From an uncultured Lactobacillus sp. (GTDB lineage Bacteria; Bacillota; Bacilli; Lactobacillales; Lactobacillaceae), in contig NZ_CARBVX010000002.1 in NCBI RefSeq assembly GCF_948948975.1, positions 119,973-183,972 on the forward strand: a stretch of DNA of 64,000 nucleotides, read 5' to 3'. Of this stretch, positions 24,687 through 33,906 are shown in pieces. Position numbers and translations under genes: made by a program. How positions within the stretch are numbered: the first letter of the stretch is position 1; the number at the start of each line of letters is the position of its first letter. The notes under the pieces are model-generated. The model saw only the letters and a list, made by a program, of their open reading frames with translations. It had not been told where the DNA came from and did not search any database.

Positions 24687-25086
24687 TCAGATAGAAATCC
24701 TATTTTCATACGGATAAAGATGCCTAGAATCTGATTGAAACCCTTTCACAGAAATCCTCTCATTTGCTTCATCAAATTTAATAATTGATACACCATCAAA
24801 CTCACCAATTCTATTTTTATAATTACATTTAAAATGCCATTCAACAAAAGCTATCTCATTATCAATCCAAATATTCTTAATTGGCCATTCCAATACTTGC
24901 CCAATTCTTATTCCAATCTTTATACCAGGCTATAATTTCAGCTTTATTCCTATAAATTGGACTATAACATTCACTATAGCTAGCATTTTTACTGAAAGTA
25001 TCCTCAAAATCTTTAAAGTTTGGAACAATCCACGAGTTAAAATATCTTTTTATTACTTGCTCTTTACCCTTCACTGTCGTGCCCAT
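24687..25086 (-). pseudogene. NTF2-like (SnoaL-type) protein broken by a frameshift
   Basis: Two overlapping frames cover one protein. The first (25086 down) reads VKGKEQVIKRYFNSW to WYKDWNKN, the second (from about 24905 to 24687) reads QVLEWPIKNIWIDNEIAFVE to HLYPYEN. Together they give a normal 130-residue SnoaL/NTF2-like fold with W, F and acidic residues lining a cone-shaped pocket. The switch lies near 24900-24906, where AATTGGGCAAG would be in frame as AATGGGCAAG, so one extra base (probably a T) is present. The function of the intact form is unknown. A sequencing error in a short run cannot be excluded. Confidence 0.65.
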
Positions 25087-25105
25087 CTATTTTCAAAGGA
25101 TTATA

Positions 25106-25134
25106 GAAAAAGGCAGAAATAAATTTCTACCTTT
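25106..25134 (-). terminator. Terminator of the nitroreductase gene
   Basis: AAAGGTAGAAAT pairs with TTTCTGCCTTT on the minus strand, 18 bases after the stop, with a following T-run. Confidence 0.75.
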
Positions 25135-25152
25135 AAAATCGAAGTATTATCT

Positions 25153-25797
25153 TTATTCGAATTTTAAAACTTCATCAACTGGATACCTAACTGACTTAAG
25201 TTCTTCTACATTTTTATCTGGTTTTCCAAGAGCAATCCCCATTACTGGAACATACTGCTCTGGATCAAGTCCCATTACACTTGCCGCTTTTTTTGCATCA
25301 TAACCAGCCATTGCATTTGTTTCATATCCATGTGCTCTAGCAATTAACATTAACTGCATTGCAGCAAGTGAAGAATCAACCATTGCGTCAGCCGTAAGCA
25401 TTGTTTTATCTGCATGCTCATATAATGGTAAAAACGTATTATAAACTTTATCTAGTTCTTCTTTTGAAATTCTCTTTTCTGCGTACATTTGATCCCATAA
25501 TGCACGATACTTCTTAAAGGCTAAGGTGTTACCAAAAATCTGAATAACTGCACTTGAGGTATCAATTTGTGGATTATTAAATGGCATATAAAATTCGTGT
25601 AGTTTTTTCTTTCCTTCCTCAGTATCAACTATTACAAATTGCCACGCCTGTAAGTTACATGCAGAAGGTGCAGTAATTGTTTCTTGAATTATTTCTCTTA
25701 ATTCAGAACGAGGAATTTTTACACCTTCATCAAAATGCCGCACCGAATGACGATTAAGTAATACATCTCCAAAATCATTGTTTTCAAATTTAACCAT
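25153..25797 (-). CDS. Nitroreductase family protein
   Basis: A 214-residue FMN-dependent nitroreductase of the longer, YdgI/NfnB-like type. VLLNRHSVRHFDEGVKI carries the FMN-phosphate arginines, ITAPSACNLQAWQFVIV the following FMN contact, and a late QLMLIARAHGYETNAMAGYD the cofactor-binding helix. All parts look intact. It should reduce nitroaromatics or quinones; its physiological role is unknown. It is a single gene with its own terminator. Confidence 0.85.
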   Translation of the reverse strand: MVKFENNDFGDVLLNRHSVRHFDEGVKIPRSELREIIQETITAPSACNLQAWQFVIVDTEEGKKKLHEFYMPFNNPQIDTSSAVIQIFGNTLAFKKYRALWDQMYAEKRISKEELDKVYNTFLPLYEHADKTMLTADAMVDSSLAAMQLMLIARAHGYETNAMAGYDAKKAASVMGLDPEQYVPVMGIALGKPDKNVEELKSVRYPVDEVLKFE

Positions 25798-25856
25798 AAA
25801 AGCACCTCCATCATATTAGCGCTTACATTGAATATTATAGTATAAAATTTATGACA

Positions 25857-25897
25857 TAGAAAAACAGAGAGATTATAATTTATAACCTCTCTGTTTT
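25857..25897 (-). terminator. Terminator of the pepO-type gene
   Basis: ACAGAGAG and CTCTCTG arms (25865-25871 with 25887-25893) extend into A/T flanks; on the minus strand it follows the stop at 25901 directly. Confidence 0.75.
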
Positions 25898-25900
25898 GTA

Positions 25901-27844
25901 TTACCAAATTGTAATTCTATCTTCTGGAGCAAGCCACATTCCATCTTTCGGAGTCACATTATAAGCTTTGTAAAACTCATCTTGATTTTGAACCGGAATA
26001 TTAACTCTTGTTGGTTGCGGTGCATGTACGTCTGATTGAACTTCAGCAGTAATTGATTCTGGACGTTGTTTTTGCATCCAGCTCTTAGCATAAGTTTCAA
26101 AGAGATCTTTCATCTCTCCGCCTTCTGCCTTATTAGCAGCAACTGCACAAGAAAGACCACTTAAATCGGCAATGTTTTCAGAAACAACTTGCTTACCATT
26201 TAACTTAGCTGGCCCATATTGTAAGCCATCGAAAATATCGGCAACGGCCTTAGTACGTTTATTGAATTCAGCAAAGTCTTCTTTGGTCCACCAGTTCTTC
26301 ATATTACCTTTTTCATCAAATTGAGCCCCATTATTATCAAAAGCATGCGACACTTCATGACCAATAGTTGCACCAATTCCGCCATAGTTAGCCGCACGAG
26401 ACTGTTTTGCATCATAAAATGGTGCCTGCAAAATTCCAGCTGGGAAAGTCAAATCATTCTTTTGTGGATCATAACAAGCATTGTTTAAGTTACCTGGCAT
26501 TGCCCAAACGCTGCGATCAGGAACTTGATTTAGCTTTTGTAAATTATCTTTGGTCTTTTCTTGATTAATAAGAGCTTGATTTTCATATAAACTCTTATTT
26601 AAATCAACGGCTAGATGGTCAAAAACAGCTTGATTCTTTTCTGGATAACCAATTTTGAGTTTTAAGGCTTGCAATTTAACAATAGCTTGTTTCTTAGTTG
26701 ATTCGGAAAGCCATTCATTGTCTTGAATTCTTTGTTCGTATACTTTTAGCATATTCTTAATCATGCTAATTACATCATTCTTAGCATCATCGCCAAAATA
26801 GGTTTTACCATAGTAAATTCCGACAACTTCATCAAAAGCCGCATTTGCTAAACGGTATGCATGCTTATCTTGGGCTGGCATTTCAGGCACACCATAGACA
26901 GCCTGTCTAAATGGAAAAGCTGCTTCTCTAAAGTCTTGAGATAAGTAGTTAGCTACTCCATTAATAAATTTAACAATCATCCAGCTCTTGATTTCGTCAA
27001 ATTCACTATTATTTAAAAATTCATTGATATGATCAAAATAACGTGGCTCGGCTTCAATTACTTGATCAGGTAGTTCAGGCAAAAGTTGTTTTAAGAAAGT
27101 ATTAATGTCAAACTGTTCAAATTTAGCTTCAAAGTTTGCCAATTTAACTGGATTATAGACAGCTGCATAGTCAGCCCATTCTTCAGTTGACTTCAAAACT
27201 TCAGCAAGTTTTTTATCAAATTTAATACCCTTACTTGCCCAAGTCTTTGCTTGTTCTTCCTCTATTCCAGCCATTACAAGTAACTTAACTGTTTGCTTTT
27301 CCAAAGTAGAAAGCAATTTTTCAGCATCATCACTTTGATATGCAGTAGTATCTGGCAAAAATGTACCTGGTCCTTCTGCATATAAGGCATTATGATCAGT
27401 ATCCTTCATATCTTCCATTACAAAAATATTGAGTGGTAAGTCATATCCTTTTGCAAACAAGTCAGCAGCTTGTTTATTAAATTCTTCAAAACTATTCAAA
27501 GAAGTTAATTTTTCTAAATCAGCTTTGATTGGCTCTGCCTGTTCCTTATTTCTTTTATCAAAATCAATTGCTAATTTATAAAGATTAATTGCTTTTGCAA
27601 AATTAGGTATAGTAGGAATCTCCTTTTTACCGTCAGCAAATTCAGCAAAATCCTTCATCAATTGATCTTCAATCCGCATATCTAAAATCAAGTTAATACC
27701 GGTTGAAGTTCTGTCAGCTGGAATTTTTGCTTTTGAAAGCCATTCTGAGTTAACGGCTAAGTAAAGATTATCTTGGGGTCTAGTATTAATATCAGGCTTA
27801 GTTAGGTCACCTGCACCCCCGCGAATATTAAAGTATTTTCTCAT
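25901..27844 (-). CDS. pepO: M13 family metallopeptidase (PepO-like endopeptidase)
   Basis: A 647-residue neprilysin-family zinc endopeptidase. HEVSH (496-500) gives the two zinc histidines and the general base Glu, ENIAD (556-560) the third ligand, and NACY (455-458) corresponds to the substrate-binding NAFY motif. There is no signal peptide or membrane anchor, as expected for the cytoplasmic PepO of lactic acid bacteria, which trims oligopeptides. The length is standard. The start ATG follows GGAAGG. It is a single-gene unit. Confidence 0.92.
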   Translation of the reverse strand: MRKYFNIRGGAGDLTKPDINTRPQDNLYLAVNSEWLSKAKIPADRTSTGINLILDMRIEDQLMKDFAEFADGKKEIPTIPNFAKAINLYKLAIDFDKRNKEQAEPIKADLEKLTSLNSFEEFNKQAADLFAKGYDLPLNIFVMEDMKDTDHNALYAEGPGTFLPDTTAYQSDDAEKLLSTLEKQTVKLLVMAGIEEEQAKTWASKGIKFDKKLAEVLKSTEEWADYAAVYNPVKLANFEAKFEQFDINTFLKQLLPELPDQVIEAEPRYFDHINEFLNNSEFDEIKSWMIVKFINGVANYLSQDFREAAFPFRQAVYGVPEMPAQDKHAYRLANAAFDEVVGIYYGKTYFGDDAKNDVISMIKNMLKVYEQRIQDNEWLSESTKKQAIVKLQALKLKIGYPEKNQAVFDHLAVDLNKSLYENQALINQEKTKDNLQKLNQVPDRSVWAMPGNLNNACYDPQKNDLTFPAGILQAPFYDAKQSRAANYGGIGATIGHEVSHAFDNNGAQFDEKGNMKNWWTKEDFAEFNKRTKAVADIFDGLQYGPAKLNGKQVVSENIADLSGLSCAVAANKAEGGEMKDLFETYAKSWMQKQRPESITAEVQSDVHAPQPTRVNIPVQNQDEFYKAYNVTPKDGMWLAPEDRITIW

Positions 27845-28058
27845 CTAATTACCTTCCATTGAAATTATAAGATTAATTAAATGATATCATGATTAAATTA
27901 ATTTTAAAATGTCATTTTTTAGAAACTAGAATAATACTTTAAACTTTACTATTTGGTTCGATCTTAACCTTAAAATCTTTACGTGGGATTGCATTATTTT
28001 TCACGTACGGTTTCTTTTCGTATTCTTATTTCACGACCCATTTTGTTAGACTTGTAAC

Positions 28059-28733
28059 TTATGAGTGCAAGTACTTGCTTCCCTCTTTAATCGAAAGCGC
28101 GGCCATGTCGGAATAATGATCATTAATAAATTTTTTTACCCAGGCCCGGTTAGTTTTAGAGTAATCACGTAAGGCCCAACCAATTGCCTTATTGATGAAA
28201 AATTCTGAACTATTCAGATTATTTTCTAAAATTTTCTCTAACAATTCAGTATTCACCTTATTTTTTCGTAAGAGCTGATGTTCAATTGCCACTCTTCTTA
28301 CCCAAAAATCATTATCTTTTGACCAAGCAAGCATCAGGTCATCTACCCTTTCATCCCTTAACCCAATCTTTCCAATTGGCTTTATCAAACTATCAATTGT
28401 ATCCCACCACTGCTTAGACTTTACATAATAAAAAATATGGTCAATGTCTTCAAATGTTAGAAATCTTTCTAATGAAATTAAATAATCACAAACGAAATAT
28501 TGTGCTTCTCGATGTGTATCGGACCAAGCTTGATCAAGAAAATTCCAATCAATTTTTTTATTTTTCTTTTCTACTTTGATTAGGTCATGGTAACTTTTCC
28601 GTCTTTCAGGCGATTTCAAACCATAAAACTCAAATTTATTCCGTAGATATTTTTTCATTTGTGTGGCTAACTCGGGATCACTATTTTCAACTAACTTTTG
28701 TTTTAGTTGTTGATACTTATCTAATTCTTTCAC
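28059..28733 (-). CDS. DNA alkylation repair protein (AlkD-like)
   Basis: A 224-residue all-helical protein of the AlkD family of HEAT-like-repeat DNA glycosylases that remove alkylated purines. The N-terminal MKKYLRNKFEFYGLKSPERR and the later WWDTIDSL and WVRRVAIEHQL stretches are typical; the Trp and Asp residues near 108-113 (QWWDTID) correspond to the catalytic pocket of AlkD. Near the end is FFINKAIGWALRDYSKTN, also typical. It is divergent from the glycosyltransferase gene at 28788. Confidence 0.88.
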   Translation of the reverse strand: MKELDKYQQLKQKLVENSDPELATQMKKYLRNKFEFYGLKSPERRKSYHDLIKVEKKNKKIDWNFLDQAWSDTHREAQYFVCDYLISLERFLTFEDIDHIFYYVKSKQWWDTIDSLIKPIGKIGLRDERVDDLMLAWSKDNDFWVRRVAIEHQLLRKNKVNTELLEKILENNLNSSEFFINKAIGWALRDYSKTNRAWVKKFINDHYSDMAALSIKEGSKYLHS

Positions 28734-28787
28734 TTCAGTTTCCTTACTTGTTAAAATACATATAGTAATACTACAGGGAGAATAATC

Positions 28788-29909
28788 ATGAAAATTTTAA
28801 TTGTTATCGATGATTATTTCAATAAAAGCAATGGGATGTCAATCTCAACGCAGCGCTTTGTTCACGAATTTAAAAAAATGGGTCAAGATGTCCGTATCCT
28901 TTCTTCCATTGCAGGTGGAGAACCAGATTACTCTCTTCCAATAATGATCATCCCAATTTTTAAAAATATTATTGCTAAAGAAGGATTTCATTTTGCTAAA
29001 CCTAAAAAAGAAATAATCAAAGACGCTATTAGATGGGCAGATTTAGTCCACTTAGAGGACCCTTTCCCGGTTTGCTGGAGCGCAGCTAAAATTGCCAAAC
29101 AGATGAGAAAGCCAATTACAGGTACTTTTCATCTTTATCCTGAAAATCTAACTGCTTCGGTTCCAGTTTTAGACCATGCCAGCATCAACTCTGCTTTTAT
29201 GAGATTATTTCGTGATACTACTTTTAATTACTGTAGCTATTTACAATGTCCAACTTCGAAAGTCGAACAGCGTTTAAAAAAATATAACTTCAAATCCAAG
29301 TTAATAGTTATCTCGAATGGGATTAGTGATTATTATTTACAAAATAATCAGAAAACAACAACTGATCCCTTTACAATACTTTCAATCGGCCGTTTTTCAA
29401 ATGAAAAGGATCAAAAGACTTTAATTAAAGCTATCGGACGTAGTAAATACAAAGATAGAATCAAATTAATTTTAGCTGGGAAAGGGCCATTAAAGAATGA
29501 ATATATCTCCCTTTGTCAAAGACTAAAGATTAATGCTCAGCTTGGCTTTTATTCTAGAAATGACTTAAAACAGATCATGGATCAATCCAATATTGTTGTT
29601 CATTGTGCTAACGTGGAAGTTGAAGGGATGGCTTGCATGGAAGCTTTTGCGACTGGGTGTGTACCCATAATTGCCCAAAGTCCTCTCTCTTCTACCAGTT
29701 CATATGCTTTAAGTCCTAACAATCTTTTTCCCGCTGGAAGGAGCGAAATTTTAGCTCAAAGAATTGATTACTGGATTAATCATCCCAAAGATTTAAAAGT
29801 CATGAGCACAAATTACCAAAGTTATGCTAAATCTCTTACAGTTGAATTTTCTGCTAAAAAGGTCCTAACAATGATGAAAAATGCTCAAAAAAATTATATT
29901 TCAAACTAA
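28788..29909 (+). CDS. Glycosyltransferase family 4 protein
   Basis: A 373-residue GT-B-fold glycosyltransferase. The N-terminal half begins MKILIVIDDYFNKSNGMSIS with the acceptor-side glycine/serine loop. The C-terminal half contains ILSIGRFSNEKDQKTLIKAI, a nucleotide-binding start, and VEVEGMACMEAFATGCVPI, the ExxxxxxxE donor-site motif. Such enzymes make glycolipids or polysaccharides at the membrane. It is similar in plan to lactobacillar glycolipid glucosyltransferases, but the acceptor cannot be deduced. The ppc gene follows 66 bases later. Confidence 0.85.
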   Translation: MKILIVIDDYFNKSNGMSISTQRFVHEFKKMGQDVRILSSIAGGEPDYSLPIMIIPIFKNIIAKEGFHFAKPKKEIIKDAIRWADLVHLEDPFPVCWSAAKIAKQMRKPITGTFHLYPENLTASVPVLDHASINSAFMRLFRDTTFNYCSYLQCPTSKVEQRLKKYNFKSKLIVISNGISDYYLQNNQKTTTDPFTILSIGRFSNEKDQKTLIKAIGRSKYKDRIKLILAGKGPLKNEYISLCQRLKINAQLGFYSRNDLKQIMDQSNIVVHCANVEVEGMACMEAFATGCVPIIAQSPLSSTSSYALSPNNLFPAGRSEILAQRIDYWINHPKDLKVMSTNYQSYAKSLTVEFSAKKVLTMMKNAQKNYISN

Positions 29910-29975
29910 TATTCAAACATAAAAATATGTGTTATTCTTATGTTAAGTCTTTCACAAAAGGAGGAACCTTTTTTA

Positions 29976-32714
29976 ATGTCCATTAAGAAGTTAGAAAATA
30001 GCAGCGATCATGCAATGGTAGCTGAAGAAGTTAAAATTTTGACCAACTTACTTAACGAGAGTACACGTCAATTAAGTGGGGATGTGATTTTTAATAAAAT
30101 TCAAGATTTAATTAAAATCTCCGCCCAAAAAGACTACGATGCTCTTGAAGAGCAAATTGCTAGCCTTACTAATCAAGAAATGATTGTCGTTGCACGTTAT
30201 TTTGCAACTTTACCTTTATTAGTTAATATTTCTGAAGATGTAGAGTTAGCTAGTGAAGTTAACCTACTCAATAATACGGATCAAGACTATCTTGGTAAAC
30301 TTGAAGATACGATTGACTTAGTTTCTCAAAAAGAAAATGCAAGTAAAATTCTTAAGCATGTTAATGTAGTTCCAGTTTTAACTGCTCACCCTACTCAAGT
30401 TCAAAGAAAAACTGTCCTTGAATTAACCGATCAAATCCATGGTCTATTACGTAGTTACCGTGAAGTTAAAAACGGAACCATTAACCAAGCTGAATGGACT
30501 GAAAAACTCCGCGCCTACATTGAGATTTTAATGCAAACTGATATTATTCGTAGCCACAAACTACAGGTTTCTAATGAAATTACAAACGTTTTAGCATACT
30601 ATCCTAAAGCTTTGATTCCGGCCATCACTAAATTTACAGCTCGCTACCAAGAATTAGCTAAAAAGCATAATTTAAATCTAGATGGTACCACCCCAATTAC
30701 TATGGGAATGTGGATCGGAGGCGATCGTGATGGAAATCCATACGTTACTGCCGAAACATTAAAGCTGAGTGCCACTTTGCAAAGCCAAGTAATTTTTGAA
30801 TACTATATTAAACAGCTAAACAAGCTCTACCGCACGATCTCAATGTCTACTTCTTATATGAAGCCTTCATCCGCTGTTGAAAAATTATCAGAGCTCTCAA
30901 ATGATGATTCGCCATTCAGAACAAATGAACCATATCGTCGGGCTTTCTACTATATTGAGAGTCGTTTACTTCACACTGAATACACTCTTTTAGGAACAGC
31001 TGATAAAAATAGCTTTGTTAAAAAACGCGATTTAGAAAACTTAGACAAAATCCCTGTTTATAAGAATCCACAAGATTTTAAAGCTGATTTAATTACAATT
31101 AAAGAATCGCTCGAAGAAGATCATGACCAAGCTGTAGTTAGAAGTTTCTTTACTGAGCTATTAGAAGCAATTGATATCTTTGGTTTCCATTTAGCAACAA
31201 TTGATATGCGTCAAGATTCTAGTGTAAACGAAGCTTGTGTGGCTGAATTACTCAAGAGTGCCGGAATTTGTGATAATTATAGTGACTTACCCGAAAAAGA
31301 TAAGGTTAAAGTTTTACTTAATGAGTTAAACAATGATCCACGTAATCTTCATTCTAACAATAAGCCAAAATCTGAATTGCTCCAAAAGGAATTAAAGATC
31401 TACAAGACTGCTCGTCAACTCAAGGATTGTATTGGTGAAGATGTAATTAAACAACACATTATTTCTCATACTGAAAGTGTCTCTGATCTTCTTGAACAAG
31501 CAGTCATGCTTAAAGAATATGATCTTTTAAATAATCAAGAAGCCCGCATTCAAGTTGTACCACTATTTGAAACAGTTGAAGATTTGGAAAACTCTCGTGA
31601 AATTATGAAAGAATTTCTAAATCTCGATATTGTTAAAAAGTGGCTTGCTTCTCAAAATAATTACCAAGAAATTATGCTGGGCTACTCTGACTCAAATAAA
31701 GATGGTGGCTACTTAGCTTCTTGCTGGAATCTCTATAAGGCCCAGAAAGACTTAACTGCAATGGGCAAGAAATTGGGTGTTAACATTACCTTCATGCACG
31801 GCCGTGGTGGAACCGTTGGTCGTGGTGGCGGTCCTTCTTATGAAGCTATTACTGCTCAACCTTTTGGCTCAATTAATGACCGTATTCGCATGACCGAACA
31901 AGGTGAAATCATTCAAAACAAGTATGGTAATCAAGATACTGCTTACTACAACTTGGAAATGCTTGCTTCAGCTACAATCGACCGGATTGTTTCTAAACAA
32001 ATTGTAAGCGAAGATGATATTGGTGGTTTCCGTTCCTCAATGGATGAAATTGTTTTAGACAGCAATAAAGTTTACCGTAAGCTTGTTTTTGAAACTCCAG
32101 CTTTTCTTGACTACTTCTTGCAAGCTACACCAATTAAGCAAATTTCCAACTTAAATATTGGTTCTCGTCCAGCGGCAAGAAAGAAGATTACTGATTTTTC
32201 AGGCTTAAGAGCTATTCCTTGGGTATTCTCGTGGTCACAAAGTCGAATTATGTTCCCTGGTTGGTATGGTGTTGGTTCTGCCTTCAAGCACTTCATTGAT
32301 GCCAATCCTAATAACCTCCACACCTTACAAAAGATGTATGAAGGCTGGCCTTTCTTCCACTCCCTCCTTTCCAATGTTGATATGGTTCTTTCCAAATCTA
32401 ACATGGATATTGCCAAACAATATGCGGACCTCTGTGAAGATGAAGATACTAAAAAAGTCTTTGATACTATCTATCAAGAATGGAAACTTACTAAAGAAGT
32501 AATTCTTCAAATTGAAGGTAACAAAGAATTACTTGCAGACAACCCAAGTTTAAAGATGAGCTTAAATTACCGGATGCCATACTTCAATATTCTTAACTAT
32601 ATTCAAATTGAAATGATTAAACGAGATCGCGTTGATGAAATTGCCGGTGTTTACGAAAGCATTTTACCAATTACCATTAATGGGGTGACCTCTGGTTTAC
32701 GTAATTCAGGATAG
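29976..32714 (+). CDS. ppc: Phosphoenolpyruvate carboxylase
   Basis: The ATG at 29976 follows AAAGGAGGA and gives 912 residues; an in-frame ATG at 29940 has no ribosome-binding site and falls at the possible promoter. The enzyme carboxylates PEP to oxaloacetate. The catalytic His lies in [13 protein letters not shown], the second active-site block is [14 protein letters not shown], and [14 protein letters not shown] holds the conserved loop. The C-terminus ends LRNSG where most family members end in RNTG. In lactobacilli it feeds aspartate and hence pyrimidine synthesis, which fits the pyr genes next door. A TGTTATTCT extended -10 is seen at 29931-29938. Confidence 0.95.
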   Translation: MSIKKLENSSDHAMVAEEVKILTNLLNESTRQLSGDVIFNKIQDLIKISAQKDYDALEEQIASLTNQEMIVVARYFATLPLLVNISEDVELASEVNLLNNTDQDYLGKLEDTIDLVSQKENASKILKHVNVVPVLTAHPTQVQRKTVLELTDQIHGLLRSYREVKNGTINQAEWTEKLRAYIEILMQTDIIRSHKLQVSNEITNVLAYYPKALIPAITKFTARYQELAKKHNLNLDGTTPITMGMWIGGDRDGNPYVTAETLKLSATLQSQVIFEYYIKQLNKLYRTISMSTSYMKPSSAVEKLSELSNDDSPFRTNEPYRRAFYYIESRLLHTEYTLLGTADKNSFVKKRDLENLDKIPVYKNPQDFKADLITIKESLEEDHDQAVVRSFFTELLEAIDIFGFHLATIDMRQDSSVNEACVAELLKSAGICDNYSDLPEKDKVKVLLNELNNDPRNLHSNNKPKSELLQKELKIYKTARQLKDCIGEDVIKQHIISHTESVSDLLEQAVMLKEYDLLNNQEARIQVVPLFETVEDLENSREIMKEFLNLDIVKKWLASQNNYQEIMLGYSDSNKDGGYLASCWNLYKAQKDLTAMGKKLGVNITFMHGRGGTVGRGGGPSYEAITAQPFGSINDRIRMTEQGEIIQNKYGNQDTAYYNLEMLASATIDRIVSKQIVSEDDIGGFRSSMDEIVLDSNKVYRKLVFETPAFLDYFLQATPIKQISNLNIGSRPAARKKITDFSGLRAIPWVFSWSQSRIMFPGWYGVGSAFKHFIDANPNNLHTLQKMYEGWPFFHSLLSNVDMVLSKSNMDIAKQYADLCEDEDTKKVFDTIYQEWKLTKEVILQIEGNKELLADNPSLKMSLNYRMPYFNILNYIQIEMIKRDRVDEIAGVYESILPITINGVTSGLRNSG

Positions 32715-32736
32715 TTTTAATTTTTAAGGACAAAAT

Positions 32737-33285
32737 ATGAAAAAAGCACTATTAATTATTGACTACACTAATGACTTCATTGCAGACAATGGTTCTCTTA
32801 CCTGTGGGAAACCAGCTCAAGCTTTGGAAGATTATTTAATCGAATTAGCAAATAAATTTTATGATAATGGAGACTATGTAATTTTTCCAACTGATGGACA
32901 TACTGGTGATACATTTAGTCCGGAATATAAGCTCTTCCCACCACATAATATTGTTGGTACACCAGGACAAGAGTTATACGGTAAGTTAAAAGATTGGTAT
33001 GAAGCTCACAAGTCTAGTGACCGAGTATATAAATTTAACAAAAATCGCTATTCTTCTTTCCAAAATACTAATCTCGATAATTACTTACGTGAACGTAAAA
33101 TTAACGATTTATGGCTAACTGGGGTATGTACAGACATTTGTGTTCTTCACACGGCTATGACTGCCTATAATTTAAACTATGATTTAACTATTCCAAGCAA
33201 AGGTGTTACTACCTTTACTGAACATGGTCAAGAGTGGGCCTTAGATCATTTTAAAAATGCCTTAGGCGCAAAAGTAATAGAATAA
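32737..33285 (+). CDS. pncA: Cysteine hydrolase, nicotinamidase/isochorismatase family
   Basis: A 182-residue cysteine hydrolase. The triad is Asp9 (LLIIDYTNDF), Lys102 (FNKNRYSSF) and Cys135 (GVCTDICVLHTA), and Asp53 and His55 of TDGH are metal ligands. The closest role is nicotinamidase, which deamidates nicotinamide for NAD salvage. The gene starts 22 bases after ppc and probably shares its transcript. A bidirectional terminator follows. Confidence 0.85.
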   Translation: MKKALLIIDYTNDFIADNGSLTCGKPAQALEDYLIELANKFYDNGDYVIFPTDGHTGDTFSPEYKLFPPHNIVGTPGQELYGKLKDWYEAHKSSDRVYKFNKNRYSSFQNTNLDNYLRERKINDLWLTGVCTDICVLHTAMTAYNLNYDLTIPSKGVTTFTEHGQEWALDHFKNALGAKVIE

Positions 33286-33292
33286 ATAGAGC

Positions 33293-33336
33293 AAAAAAAC
33301 TGTATCATCTGATTTTTCAGAATAATACAGTTTTTT
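33293..33336. terminator. Bidirectional terminator between pncA and pyrR2
   Basis: AAAAACTGTAT pairs with ATACAGTTTTT and has T-runs on both strands. It ends the ppc-pncA unit on one side and the pyr operon on the other. Confidence 0.85.
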
Positions 33337-33873
33337 CTACTTTAATTTAATTAGCTCGATACTATCAATACCATCGATTTCTTTAACATTAACTGCTACT
33401 TGTTCGCTCAAGGCTGTTGGAATATTCTTTCCAACAAAATCTGCCTTAATTGGTAACTCCCGATGTCCTCGATCCACCAAAACCGCAACTGCAATTGACT
33501 TTGGACGTCCAGTTGCAATCAAAGCATCCATCGCAGCCCGAATCGTTCTTCCAGTATAAAGAACATCATCTACTAATACAACATGTTTATTAGTAATATT
33601 TAAACTTTCTGGTTCTAAGTTTGAAATCTTTTCTTGATTAATATCAACTCTACGATCATCTCGATAAGAAGTTATATCCAGTTCGCCTCCTGGAATAATC
33701 TTCTCTTCAATTTCTTCAAGTCGATCCCCAATTCTACGTGCTAAATAGACCCCACGAGTTTTGATTCCAACTAAAACCAGCTCATCTACGCCCTTATATC
33801 TTTCAATAATTTCATATGTAATCCTAACAATAGCTCGCTGTATTGCCGGTTTATCCCAAATTTCCTTTAGCAT
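33337..33873 (-). CDS. pyrR: PyrR-type regulator/uracil phosphoribosyltransferase, second copy
   Basis: A 178-residue PyrR homologue. [20 protein letters not shown] holds the PRPP-binding motif, and the basic residues expected for RNA contact ([15 protein letters not shown]) are present. Its ribosome-binding site GAGGAAA is good and it lies 33 bases after carB, so it is the last gene of the operon. It is clearly paralogous to the leading pyrR at 40555-41097 (both have DKxAI/[17 protein letters not shown]), but has diverged. It may be the main regulator, a redundant copy, or have only one of the two PyrR activities. Confidence 0.9.
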   Translation of the reverse strand: MLKEIWDKPAIQRAIVRITYEIIERYKGVDELVLVGIKTRGVYLARRIGDRLEEIEEKIIPGGELDITSYRDDRRVDINQEKISNLEPESLNITNKHVVLVDDVLYTGRTIRAAMDALIATGRPKSIAVAVLVDRGHRELPIKADFVGKNIPTALSEQVAVNVKEIDGIDSIELIKLK

Positions 33874-33906
33874 TTGTCTTTTTTCCTCAATCAGGAATTA
33901 TTTCTA

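Noticed and set aside
24662..24703. Hairpin AATAGGA...TCCTATT at the end of the NTF2-like pseudogene as a terminator.
   Set aside because: The stem has mismatches and the following T-stretch is poor, so it was not listed as a feature.
32111..32510. Minus-strand frames inside ppc.
   Set aside because: They lie wholly within a conserved enzyme gene and show no family motif or start signal.
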